Source of the DNA: a virus
DNA length: 20,027 nucleotides
Reading direction: 5' to 3' (one strand)
IMG/VR virus record: IMGVR_UViG_3300042542_001970
Location: 1-20,027 of that record
Shown: positions 14,233-20,027 of the stretch, one piece after another
Numbering within the stretch: the first letter of the stretch is position 1
Layout of the letters: every line of letters starts with the position of its first letter
Notes under the pieces: model-generated
Told to the model about the DNA's origin: nothing
Database searches by the model: none
What the model saw: only the letters and a program-made list of their open reading frames with translations
Program-made: the position numbers and the translations under genes

Positions 14233-15782
14233 GTGCTCAGTTCATTCTTGTAGAGGTCGATGATGCGCTCATGCACATCCAACTTGTTCTGGAGCGCCGA
14301 GTACAACTTATTCTCGACCGGGCTACCTTCGATGTGAACGATAGTCATCGGGTTGCGCTGACCTGTCCTGTCGATGCGTGCGTTCGCTTGCAGGTAGGTC
14401 TCGATGGAGGTCACCGGAGCGTACCAGATCACCACGTTCGCAGCAGTCAGGGTTACCCCGTGTGCGGCAGCTTGCGGTTGGATGAGCAAGACCTTGGGCT
14501 TGTCGGTCTCTTGGAACTGCTTGAAGATTTCGGTGCGCCGCGTCACGCTTACACTGCCATTGATGATTTCATTGGCAATGCCGTTCTTGGTCAAGAAGTC
14601 TTTCAGCAACTCCAGCGCATGCGTAAAAGGCACGAACACCAAGACCTTGTGCGAGGCTTCGTTGATAACCTCCAGCACGGCGTTGAGCCTGTCTGAAACA
14701 TCAAGGTCAATGACGTTACCTGTATCGGTGTACACAGCCCCGCAGGAAATCTGTAGGAGCTTGTTCACGTTCGCAGCGGCGTTGACTGCCGATACTTCTT
14801 CGCCAGCCGCCTCAATCAACATGTCTTTCTTGAGCAGCTTGTAGTACTTGAGCTGCTGCGGTGTCAGCGGCACAAAGCGCGATGTGTACGTCACGTCGGG
14901 CAGGTCCAGGCAGTCTTTCTTCTCGTACCGAATGGCTGGCTGCAAAATCCTATGGACGGTCTGCTCGGCCCCGGGCTTGGGAATCCATTTGAACCGTGTG
15001 AGTTGATACATTACAGAGTCACGGTACGTGCCATACAGCGACGGCGCAGTATCAGGAACGCAAAGCTTTGCCAGCCCATACGCATCGAGGGGCGATTGCG
15101 CGGCGGGGGTGCCTGTCATCATCCACATCCAAGTCGTAGGCTGTACCAACTTGCGCATGGTCTTGAACCGCTTGGTCGTAGCGTTCTTGTACGCATTGGC
15201 CTCGTCGATGATGATCAAGTCGAAACCGCTGTTCGCAATGTCGTCGGCCACGATATCCACGCCGTCATAGTTAATGATGATGAACTCGGCTGGGCCATTG
15301 ATGATGTCACTGCGTTTGTTCCGAGCGCCATACGCAACATCGACTGTGCGGTGCACTGCGAACTTAAACAAGTCGGCTTGCCACGCGGACTGCATGATGG
15401 ACAACGGGCATACGATGAGGACGCGCTTGACTGCGCCAATACTTAGTAGGTAGTCGGCCGCCCAGATCGCTGCGCCTGTCTTGCCTGTACCCTGCTCATT
15501 GAAGCAGAACGCTCTTCGATGTAGGGTAAGAAACCCCGCCGTGTCTTTCTGGTGCGCCATCGGTTGGTAGATGCCGGGCCACGCGTAGTCACGTTCGATT
15601 GGAGAGGGTACTTTTTTAATGCCTAGCATGCGCAGGGCTTGCGCCTCTTGCAGCCCCCAGTGAACAGCAACGGCCGTGACATCTCCTTGCTGCTCGACTT
15701 CTTTGCTCTTCTTGATCGCGGTTGTGATGCGCCCCGGATTGCGGGTGCGAACCACCAGCAGCTTGTTGTCGATGATTTCCAT
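14229..15782 (-). CDS. SNF2-family superfamily 2 DNA helicase/translocase
   Basis: 517 residues. Motifs in order: Q-motif-like YQPMAHQ (72-78); motif I EQGTGKTGAAI with Lys101; motif Ia region VLIVCPLSIMQSAW; motif II IIIDEANAYKN with DEAN at 193-196 in place of DEAH; motif III MTGTPAAQSPLD (TGTP 223-226); motif V region QAAAHGVTLTAA; motif VI QANARIDRTGQ (465-475) with Arg469 and Arg472. This is the small phage SNF2/DEAD-like helicase type found beside phage polymerases; it probably remodels forks or helps recombination or replication restart. The ATG overlaps the stop of the HNH gene as TGATG. The length is normal for this phage class and no motif is missing. Confidence 0.93.
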   Translation of the reverse strand: MEIIDNKLLVVRTRNPGRITTAIKKSKEVEQQGDVTAVAVHWGLQEAQALRMLGIKKVPSPIERDYAWPGIYQPMAHQKDTAGFLTLHRRAFCFNEQGTGKTGAAIWAADYLLSIGAVKRVLIVCPLSIMQSAWQADLFKFAVHRTVDVAYGARNKRSDIINGPAEFIIINYDGVDIVADDIANSGFDLIIIDEANAYKNATTKRFKTMRKLVQPTTWMWMMTGTPAAQSPLDAYGLAKLCVPDTAPSLYGTYRDSVMYQLTRFKWIPKPGAEQTVHRILQPAIRYEKKDCLDLPDVTYTSRFVPLTPQQLKYYKLLKKDMLIEAAGEEVSAVNAAANVNKLLQISCGAVYTDTGNVIDLDVSDRLNAVLEVINEASHKVLVFVPFTHALELLKDFLTKNGIANEIINGSVSVTRRTEIFKQFQETDKPKVLLIQPQAAAHGVTLTAANVVIWYAPVTSIETYLQANARIDRTGQRNPMTIVHIEGSPVENKLYSALQNKLDVHERIIDLYKNELST

Positions 15783-16057
15783 CAGGCGTTTCTTTTTACT
15801 GTGTGGTCCGAGTTGCGTTTAAAAGAGCGGTTGTCACTAGCGGTCTTGACCTTGAGATTGCTGCGGGTCGTCTTGCCACCTTTGCTCAGCGGAGTCTTGT
15901 GATCAACGTCCTTGCCGTCGCCTTTGTGCACCAAGCCAGCTTGCTCCATGATGCGCCGCGCTTTGTTGCGCTGCGCTCGTTTCTTCTTCACCTTCTCGGT
16001 GCCGTCGTACTGCGCGTACTCTTTGTCGTACGGCCTGGGTTTGTTCACGTAGGGCAT
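15782..16057 (-). CDS. Small HNH-type endonuclease domain protein (91 aa)
   Basis: After a basic N-terminus (KVKKKRAQRNKARRIMEQAG) comes VDHKTPLSKGG with Asp52-His53, then SNLKV with Asn67 and DNRSFKR with Asn76. The DH-PLxxGG-N-N order is the signature of small HNH (HNN variant) nucleases; the CxxC knuckles of larger members are absent. ATG 16057 follows the Cas4-like gene by 2 bases, with GGAG 6 bases upstream. HNH proteins in phages act in packaging, homing or recombination. Its place between a Cas4-like nuclease and an SNF2 helicase points to DNA processing during replication or recombination rather than to homing, though a free-standing homing nuclease is possible. Confidence 0.85.
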   Translation of the reverse strand: MPYVNKPRPYDKEYAQYDGTEKVKKKRAQRNKARRIMEQAGLVHKGDGKDVDHKTPLSKGGKTTRSNLKVKTASDNRSFKRNSDHTVKRNA

Positions 16058-16059
16058 GA

Positions 16060-16725
16060 TTAGCTCCGTTTCTGATTGTGCTCACAGTCACTCACCGGGC
16101 ACCAACCTCGGCACGTAAAGTTGGGGCGCGGGTTCCAAACGTCATTCTTAAACGCCTCGTCCAGCAACCGGGCCTCGCCAAGCCACCGCTGCCAGCTTTC
16201 TTCTTGCGCATCACGCTCGTACTTGGCAGGCACCAAGTCATCGGCTACCAAAAACACAAGCCCTGCGGACACAGTTTTGACTTTGGGGAAATGCTTGAAC
16301 ACCAAAAGCGAAAGCAGCTCTAGCTGTTTGCGGTCAGCGTACTTGCTGTTCTTGCTCGTCTTCCAGTCAATGACACGGGCTTTGTCGCCGTTGATAATCA
16401 GCAGATCAGCAATGCCACGAAACCAAACATCCTTGTCGCGGAACCCGCACGGCTCCAAGTTACGGGTCACCCCCATCTCGTACTCGCAGTGCATCGTCCC
16501 AGGGATGTGCTTGAACGGTTCGATCTTGGACCGGATGTAAGCGTACTTCTCTGGCACTGGAGTGCCGTCCCGCAAATATTCCTCGGCGGCTTTGTGAACC
16601 GAAGACCCGTAGATCAGATGCTCTTGGGGCGGCTCAACAATGTCCTTGACAACACGCAGGCGGTGATATTTGCGCGGGCACTGTTGGAACAGTGACATGC
16701 TGGAGTACGACCATGTTTGGCTCAC
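16060..16725 (-). CDS. Cas4/RecB-like PD-(D/E)XK nuclease with probable Fe-S cluster
   Basis: 221 residues. The nuclease core shows FRGIADLLI followed by ARVIDWKTSK, the Asp ... Asp-x-Lys pattern of PD-(D/E)XK enzymes, and a later Gln/Tyr-like helix (ADRKQLELLSLLV). Cys16 (QQCPRKY) and a C-terminal trio Cys205, Cys209, Cys214 (FTCRGWCPVSDC) match the four-cysteine iron-sulfur arrangement of Cas4 and AddB nucleases. There is no CRISPR array or cas1/cas2 nearby, so this is a phage replication/recombination exonuclease, probably processing ends with the polymerase and helicase. The start is GTG 16725, overlapping the upstream stop as GTGA; ATG at residue 10 would cut off the conserved N-terminal segment. 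Confidence 0.9.
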   Translation of the reverse strand: MSQTWSYSSMSLFQQCPRKYHRLRVVKDIVEPPQEHLIYGSSVHKAAEEYLRDGTPVPEKYAYIRSKIEPFKHIPGTMHCEYEMGVTRNLEPCGFRDKDVWFRGIADLLIINGDKARVIDWKTSKNSKYADRKQLELLSLLVFKHFPKVKTVSAGLVFLVADDLVPAKYERDAQEESWQRWLGEARLLDEAFKNDVWNPRPNFTCRGWCPVSDCEHNQKRS

Positions 16726-16895
16726 TGCTTGTCTCTTTCGTTTTTGAGCGCGGCCAGCGCAAGACGAATCTCGACGATTGCCTGCATGCCCTCTTCATAA
16801 GCCTCGTCGTACCTACGCTCCAGTGCGTTGTTGTACATGTCTTTGAGCGCCCGCTCGGCAACGATCAAAGGCTTCGCGTAATCAAGAATCTCCAT
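16722..16895 (-). CDS. Small helical protein between polymerase and nuclease (57 aa)
   Basis: Reads MEILDYAKPLIVAERALKDM and ends ALKNERDKQ, with the middle rich in Glu, Arg, Tyr and Ala (LERRYDEAYEEGMQAIVEIRLALAAL), so it is almost certainly one or two amphipathic helices. Two starts are possible: ATG 16901, which forms an ATGA overlap with the polymerase stop but has AAGG directly against it, or ATG 16895, which has AAGG at a good 6-base spacing; I prefer 16895. The stop overlaps the GTG of the nuclease as GTGA. The gapless junctions on both sides and the protein-like sequence make it a real gene. No family recognised; it may be a small subunit or regulator of its neighbours. Confidence 0.8.
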   Translation of the reverse strand: MEILDYAKPLIVAERALKDMYNNALERRYDEAYEEGMQAIVEIRLALAALKNERDKQ

Positions 16896-16897
16896 GT

Positions 16898-18736
16898 TCA
16901 TCCTTCGAATTTTTTAGCGCCGCCGTAACTGTTACCGTACTTGGCTTCACAATTTAAAGGCAAAGTTTGGGCCCACAGCGGACGCCACCGCATACATTCT
17001 TGCACGTACAAAGCGGCCTCGCGCCACTCTTTCTCAGGTGCGATGCAGGCAACTGCGTCATGGACGGTTAGCACAACCTTGTACCGCTTGGCGATACGCA
17101 GCATTTGCTCCCCGATGACACATCTTGCAAGGGCTTGGCAGACATTCTCAACCACCTTGCCGCCGTAGATTCGCACTGGGCCTCGACGTGTGGAGTAAAT
17201 ATACTGGGCCCGCCCCCCGGAGTCAACTTCGGTGGCCCTGAGATCGGTGTACTTCAGCGGCAAGCCGCTTGGCAGGTCAAACCCAACCCCCGGCAGGACG
17301 CTGACGGCCTGCGGCTGTACGCCAAACGGAACCGTTTTGAGTCTTACACCCGCCAAAGCGTCCAGGCATCTGTGTGCTGCTTCCCAGAGCCTCGGGATGT
17401 GAGGGAACCCCTCCCGATACGTTGTCAGGATGCGGCGGCATTCGGCTTCGCTGAGCGTGACACCGAAGTTCTTCAACTGGGCCTGAAACTTCACAGCCCC
17501 CATGCCGTACCCCGCACCGAGAATGGTGGTCTTGCCCACAAATCGCTCAGCATCGTCGACACCACTGGCAGGCTTGCCGTAGATTTTGCCCGCCATGATC
17601 TTGTACACGTCCTCGCCGATTTCAAAAGCGTGTACCAAATCGTTCTGCCCAGACAGCCACGCAAGAATCCGCGCCTCAATCTGACTGGAGTCGGCGTCAA
17701 TCAGCACGTAGCCCTCAGGCGCGGTGATGGCAGACTTGAGTTTGGACTTGCGCGGTAGGTTCTGTAGGTTGAGCTTGTCGTCGCCGCCCCACCTGCCGGT
17801 GTGTGCAGCGTAGTACCTGAGGGGGACCGGGAGGCTACCACGCTTCGCTATCGCCACAAATCGCTCAGTGCGTGTCTCCTCCAGGGTGCTCTTTGTCCCA
17901 AGCCTTGCAGCGACAAGCGCCTGTACCCGCACATCATCGTGGTCTGCCAATGCCTTGAACGCCGGGTCGCTCTTTGCCAGCGCCAGCGTCAGCTTGTTCG
18001 TGGTCGGACTGATTTTCATAGGCGGGTCAACGCCGAACTCCATCAGCCGTCTTGCAAACTTCTCGTTCGACAGCAGCACATCCCGGTCAGCATTGGCGTC
18101 GGCGATCAGCGCCTCTTTACGCTCCACCACTTCAATCAGATGCTGCTCAAGTAGAGGCAGATCGAGTTGTAGTGTCGGCCGCGTAAACATCCGAAGTGTC
18201 AAGTCAATCAGTTTCAGTTCCTGCTTCTTAAAAGAACTGGCCAAAATCTTGAACAGGTCGTAGGTCAACTGGACATCATTGACGCAATACTCTGCGTATC
18301 GCCGCAAGCTTTGCGGGTCAAAGTCGGCCCGCCGCTTCCCCAGCGCCATCACAACTTCCGTACCCTTGGCCCCCAAGCCGTAACGCTCGGCTGCCTTGGC
18401 AAGGCTGTTACCGACTTCAGTGCCGTCGACTGCACGTAGCATTGCCAGCGTATCAAGCAGAGCCATCGGGTGAATGCCGAAGCGCCATCCAAGAATGGCA
18501 CCGTCAAACATCATGTTGTGAGCAAGTACCGCCGATGACTCCCAAGGAAACGTAGCCAAGAAAGACTTGATTTGCTGGTGGCTACCAGAGCACCACACAG
18601 GTTCCTCATCGTCAACCTTGACCGCGACGCCGATCACTTCAAATCGGTCGTCGCGAACGTACTCCTCAGTTGTCATCTTCGACAAGGAAAAATCCCTGTC
18701 GTAGTAAGTTTCAAAGTCAAGCGTAATGAAGTTCAC
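16898..18736 (-). CDS. Family A DNA polymerase with 3'-5' proofreading exonuclease
   Basis: 612 residues from GTG 18736, which overlaps the upstream stop as GTGA with GGAG 10 bases away; the longer in-frame GTG at 18784 lies inside the upstream gene. Exonuclease motifs: TLDFETYYD (Asp7, Glu9), HNMMFDG (Asp78), YCVND (Tyr150, Asp154), the DEDDy type. Polymerase: HTGRW, motif A DADSSQIEAR (catalytic Asp349, Glu354), motif B RFVGKTTILGAGYG (Arg398, Lys402, Leu406, Tyr410), motif C TVHDA (His559, Asp560). No 5' nuclease domain. Leu406 aligns with Phe762 of E. coli Pol I, a substitution common in environmental phage polymerases. This is the replicative polymerase of the phage. All catalytic residues are present. 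Confidence 0.96.
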   Translation of the reverse strand: MNFITLDFETYYDRDFSLSKMTTEEYVRDDRFEVIGVAVKVDDEEPVWCSGSHQQIKSFLATFPWESSAVLAHNMMFDGAILGWRFGIHPMALLDTLAMLRAVDGTEVGNSLAKAAERYGLGAKGTEVVMALGKRRADFDPQSLRRYAEYCVNDVQLTYDLFKILASSFKKQELKLIDLTLRMFTRPTLQLDLPLLEQHLIEVVERKEALIADANADRDVLLSNEKFARRLMEFGVDPPMKISPTTNKLTLALAKSDPAFKALADHDDVRVQALVAARLGTKSTLEETRTERFVAIAKRGSLPVPLRYYAAHTGRWGGDDKLNLQNLPRKSKLKSAITAPEGYVLIDADSSQIEARILAWLSGQNDLVHAFEIGEDVYKIMAGKIYGKPASGVDDAERFVGKTTILGAGYGMGAVKFQAQLKNFGVTLSEAECRRILTTYREGFPHIPRLWEAAHRCLDALAGVRLKTVPFGVQPQAVSVLPGVGFDLPSGLPLKYTDLRATEVDSGGRAQYIYSTRRGPVRIYGGKVVENVCQALARCVIGEQMLRIAKRYKVVLTVHDAVACIAPEKEWREAALYVQECMRWRPLWAQTLPLNCEAKYGNSYGGAKKFEG

Positions 18737-19161
18737 TGACTTGTTACTCCAGAGTGTGTGCTGATCTCGCGCTTCAAGTACCACAGCGCCTTCTCCAAGT
18801 CCTGTTTGCGGTTGCCCTTGAGGTCAGCACGAGTGATGTACTTGACTACGTTGCCAAGGTTGTAATTCAATTCCTTCGCCTCGATGAAGTCAATCGTCTC
18901 GATACCCCCGGTTTTGTAATGCGCAGGGTGGTTGACTGGATCGTGTTCTGTTTTCATGATTGGGCTCAGCACGACATTGCTCTGCGATGGCTTGATCGTG
19001 ATCGTGTCGCTCTCGGACTGCGCTTTCTTCATCTGCGACCTGATTACATAGACATACGCTACGCTGGCGTTGAATCTTTGCGCTACTTCGATGCCTTTTT
19101 CGTTTGGGTGCTTCGTGATGTACTCACGGATTTTTGCGGCGGTGCTCAATTTCTTTGCCAT
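18733..19161 (-). CDS. HTH domain fused to DUF3310 (T7 gp1.7-like) domain
   Basis: 142 residues from ATG 19161, with AGGAGA 5-6 bases upstream. Residues 1-45 (STAAKIREYITKHP, VAQRFNASVAYVYVIRSQMKK) look like a winged or simple HTH of the kind with the VAxxFNxSxxYVY recognition pattern. After a polar linker (about 46-72), residues 74-133 match DUF3310: VNHPAHYKTGGIETIDFIEA, then LGNVVKYITRADLKGN and DLEKALWYLKREI. DUF3310 is the conserved part of phage T7 gp1.7, a nucleoside monophosphate kinase, and is widespread next to phage replication genes. Fusion to an HTH suggests DNA tethering or regulation. The gene is directly upstream of, and overlaps, the polymerase. Confidence 0.88.
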   Translation of the reverse strand: MAKKLSTAAKIREYITKHPNEKGIEVAQRFNASVAYVYVIRSQMKKAQSESDTITIKPSQSNVVLSPIMKTEHDPVNHPAHYKTGGIETIDFIEAKELNYNLGNVVKYITRADLKGNRKQDLEKALWYLKREISTHSGVTSQ

Positions 19162-19200
19162 GCTTTTCTCCTAGAAAGGTGCCTCTTCGGCGGTTGATAA

Positions 19201-19220
19201 GTCAGGCTTTATTGCCTGAC
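19201..19220 (-). other. Inverted repeat at the 3' end of the zinc-ribbon gene
   Basis: GTCAGGC and GCCTGAC form a 7-bp perfect stem with a 6-base A/T-rich loop, overlapping the last codons and stop of the zinc-ribbon gene. No U tract follows on the - strand, so it is not a standard terminator. It may be an RNA stability or processing hairpin between the small-gene cluster and the replication genes. Confidence 0.5.
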
Positions 19221-19426
19221 GATGCGCTCTTTCGAGCAACTTCGGGTCCACTCTCGTGAACGGCCACGCTCTTGCGTAGTCTGCGCTTTGGTTTGGGTTC
19301 GCTGATCGCAACTTCTTTGGTGTTGAAACTATGTTCGTTGTAGCAGTGTCGGCGTCTGATGGGTACGCCGTCGATGTGCTTGGTTGATTTGACATCACTT
19401 GGGGCTCCGCACAGTTCGCACTTCAT
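19202..19426 (-). CDS. Small zinc-ribbon protein resembling NrdR/Ogr metal-binding ends (74 aa)
   Basis: The N-terminus MKCELCGAPSDVKSTKHIDG, then VPIRRRHCYNEHSFNTKE, has the order of the NrdR-type ribbon (CxxCG ... S/T ... IRRRxxC ... FxTxE). Likely ligands are Cys3, Cys6, Cys28 and His32, so one usual cysteine is replaced by histidine. The rest is basic (EPKPKRRLRKSVAV) and could contact DNA or RNA. NrdR and Ogr proteins are transcription regulators; this one lacks the ATP-cone and is too short for NrdR. The ATG overlaps the upstream stop as ATGA. It may be a small phage transcription factor; this is inferred from the ribbon and basic tail only. Confidence 0.75.
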   Translation of the reverse strand: MKCELCGAPSDVKSTKHIDGVPIRRRHCYNEHSFNTKEVAISEPKPKRRLRKSVAVHESGPEVARKSASSGNKA

Positions 19427-19608
19427 TCCTCCACTCCAAAAGCCTTGCGGATCAGATCAGCTGAATGGAACGGCTCGGCCTCGTATGCGATTTCGGCGCA
19501 TCGGTTGGCGACAAGGGCGGCAAAGCGTTCAAGGGCAGGCGCGTGCAGGTCAGCCATTGCGTCACCGTAGCCAGCCTCCCGCGCCATCTTGGCTACGTCT
19601 TCAGTCAT
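19423..19608 (-). CDS. Small protein common in betaproteobacterial phages (61 aa)
   Basis: Reads MTEDVAKMAREAGYGDAMAD, then LERFAALVANRCAEIAYEAE, ending AFGVEE. The MAREAG and LERFAALVA phrases are familiar from short hypothetical proteins encoded in many Burkholderiales phages and prophages; no function is known to me. The ATG overlaps the preceding stop as ATGA, and the Shine-Dalgarno is the repeated GCAAGGGGGCAAG cassette. Predicted helical by eye. Belongs to the small-gene cluster at the upstream end of the leftward operon. Confidence 0.82.
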   Translation of the reverse strand: MTEDVAKMAREAGYGDAMADLHAPALERFAALVANRCAEIAYEAEPFHSADLIRKAFGVEE

Positions 19609-19751
19609 ACTTGCCCCCTTGCTCGGTGGTGCGGGTATGCAATGGGCAGATCAGCGCCGCATCGTTCGCACCTGTCGTGCGTAACTTTCCCATCAACCAC
19701 GCAACTGATGGTGTTGCGGTGTCCAAAAATCCAGCAAAGAATTCTCTTCAT
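19605..19751 (-). CDS. Tiny cysteine-containing phage protein (48 aa)
   Basis: Starts MKRILCWIFGHRNTISCVVD and continues GKVTHDRCERCGADLP, ending RARGQV. The layout of a short hydrophobic start (LCWIFGH), then a CxRCG knuckle (Cys28, Cys31) is typical of very small phage proteins that probably bind one zinc with upstream Cys/His residues (Cys6, His11 and Cys17 are available). Both ends overlap neighbours as ATGA, and the repeated GGGGGC ribosome-site cassette precedes it, so it is almost certainly translated. Function unknown. Confidence 0.78.
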   Translation of the reverse strand: MKRILCWIFGHRNTISCVVDGKVTHDRCERCGADLPIAYPHHRARGQV

Positions 19752-19965
19752 GCTTGCCCCCTTGCTCGGATATCAGCGGCAATGTTCTTGCAGGCAGTAT
19801 GGTGTGCCACGTTTTCTTTTGCAGATGCGTCCAACAGCATTCTGTTTTCGGCCACCTTCGCACACGCCTCGCGCTCGGCTTCAACGGCCGCTTTCACCGC
19901 CGCCTCAAGCTCTGAGCGGTAGCACAGGGTGTCGTCGTCATCTTTGGTCATGCTTGCCCCCTTGC
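19610..19965 (-). repeat. Three copies of a ribosome-binding-site cassette before consecutive genes
   Basis: On the + strand CTTGCCCCCTTGCTCGG occurs at 19610-19626 and 19753-19769, and its first 13 bases again at 19953-19965. Read on the - strand each gives GCAAGGGGGCAAG, then one base, then ATG. Each copy also encodes the last residues (ARGQ-A or -V) of the preceding protein. Confidence 0.88.
19748..19951 (-). CDS. Small charged helical protein (67 aa)
   Basis: Starts MTKDDDDTLCYRSELEAAVK, continues AAVEAEREACAKVAENRM and ends IRARGQA. The EREACAKVAE phrase is frequent in short hypothetical proteins of phages and prophages of Betaproteobacteria. It is predicted to be mainly one long amphipathic helix. 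The Shine-Dalgarno cassette GCAAGGGGGCAAG lies just before the ATG, which overlaps the upstream stop as ATGA. No function known. Confidence 0.8.
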   Translation of the reverse strand: MTKDDDDTLCYRSELEAAVKAAVEAEREACAKVAENRMLLDASAKENVAHHTACKNIAADIRARGQA

Positions 19966-20027
19966 CTTGAGCATGGCGTCGGCCACAATGTACGCCGCCT
20001 GAGCAATCTCTTGCACGTTCGTGCCAC
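19948..20027 (-). CDS. C-terminal end of another small protein (5' end outside window)
   Basis: The last 25 full codons of a frame entering from the right edge: GTNVQEIAQAAYIVADAMLK, then ARGQA and a TGA that overlaps the next ATG. Sequence and junction match the style of the neighbouring small genes, and the AAYIVADAML phrase is common in short phage proteins. Only the end is visible, so neither length nor role can be given. Confidence 0.65.
   Translation of the reverse strand, partial: GTNVQEIAQAAYIVADAMLKARGQA

Noticed and set aside
16060-16725. Cas4-like gene as part of a CRISPR system
   Set aside because: No repeat-spacer array and no other cas gene are present; Cas4/RecB-like nucleases are common in phage replication modules.
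17105-17758. 217-codon + strand frame opposite the polymerase
   Set aside because: Antisense to catalytic motifs A and B of the polymerase; the product is not protein-like and has no convincing ribosome site.
19171-19398. 75-codon - strand frame overlapping the zinc-ribbon gene
   Set aside because: The other frame has the CxxC ribbon and an ATGA junction; this one is Ser/Thr/Ala/Pro-rich filler without a ribosome site.

Overview
The window looks like part of a tailed-phage (Caudoviricetes) genome or prophage, most likely of podovirus type. A giant PLxRFG-motif protein of the kind ejected with phage DNA lies on the + strand and converges on a tightly packed replication operon on the - strand. 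There are no rRNA or tRNA genes, no metabolic genes and no gene-free stretch over 300 bases. Many - strand junctions overlap by ATGA, GTGA or TGATG. Small proteins with MAREAG, LERFAALVA and EREACAKVAE phrases are typical of phages of Burkholderiales-like Betaproteobacteria, so such a host is my inference, not something proven here.

Right-facing arm (1-9543). The end of a helical, charged protein is followed by a 3,088-residue protein. In order it carries a Pro/Ala-rich repeat linker, small-residue hydrophobic helices, a coiled coil, an SH3-like patch, a GHKL (Hsp90/MutL-type) ATPase with clear N, G1 and G2 boxes, a zincin with HEIAH and a metzincin-like third histidine, a second zincin with HEIVH, the PLRRFG motif, and hydrophobic C-terminal segments. 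Two small ORFs (1814-1987 and 5366-5590) lie inside it in the +1 frame. Each has a well-placed Shine-Dalgarno sequence, and in each the GC-rich third codon position belongs to the small ORF while the giant protein reads as disordered Gly/Ala/Pro/Ser linker. They look like overprinted genes and are the most interesting signal in the window.

Left-facing arm (20027-9579, read right to left). Five small genes come first (one cut by the window edge), three of them joined by a repeated ribosome-binding-site cassette. Then come an HTH-DUF3310 fusion, a family A DNA polymerase with 3'-5' exonuclease, a 57-residue helical protein, a Cas4/RecB-like Fe-S nuclease, a small HNH protein and an SNF2-type helicase. 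A consensus sigma-70 promoter whose -35 box contains the helicase stop codon restarts transcription for a Gam/Gp157-like coiled-coil protein, a four-cysteine probable ssDNA-binding protein, an HTH protein, an AEP primase-SF3-like helicase and a small conserved-looking protein. A UUCG-loop intrinsic terminator ends the operon between the two converging arms.

Together the left arm supplies priming, unwinding, synthesis, ssDNA handling and nuclease functions. The right arm supplies a virion protein that probably enters the cell with the DNA. All calls come from reading motifs by eye; no database search or structure prediction was run.
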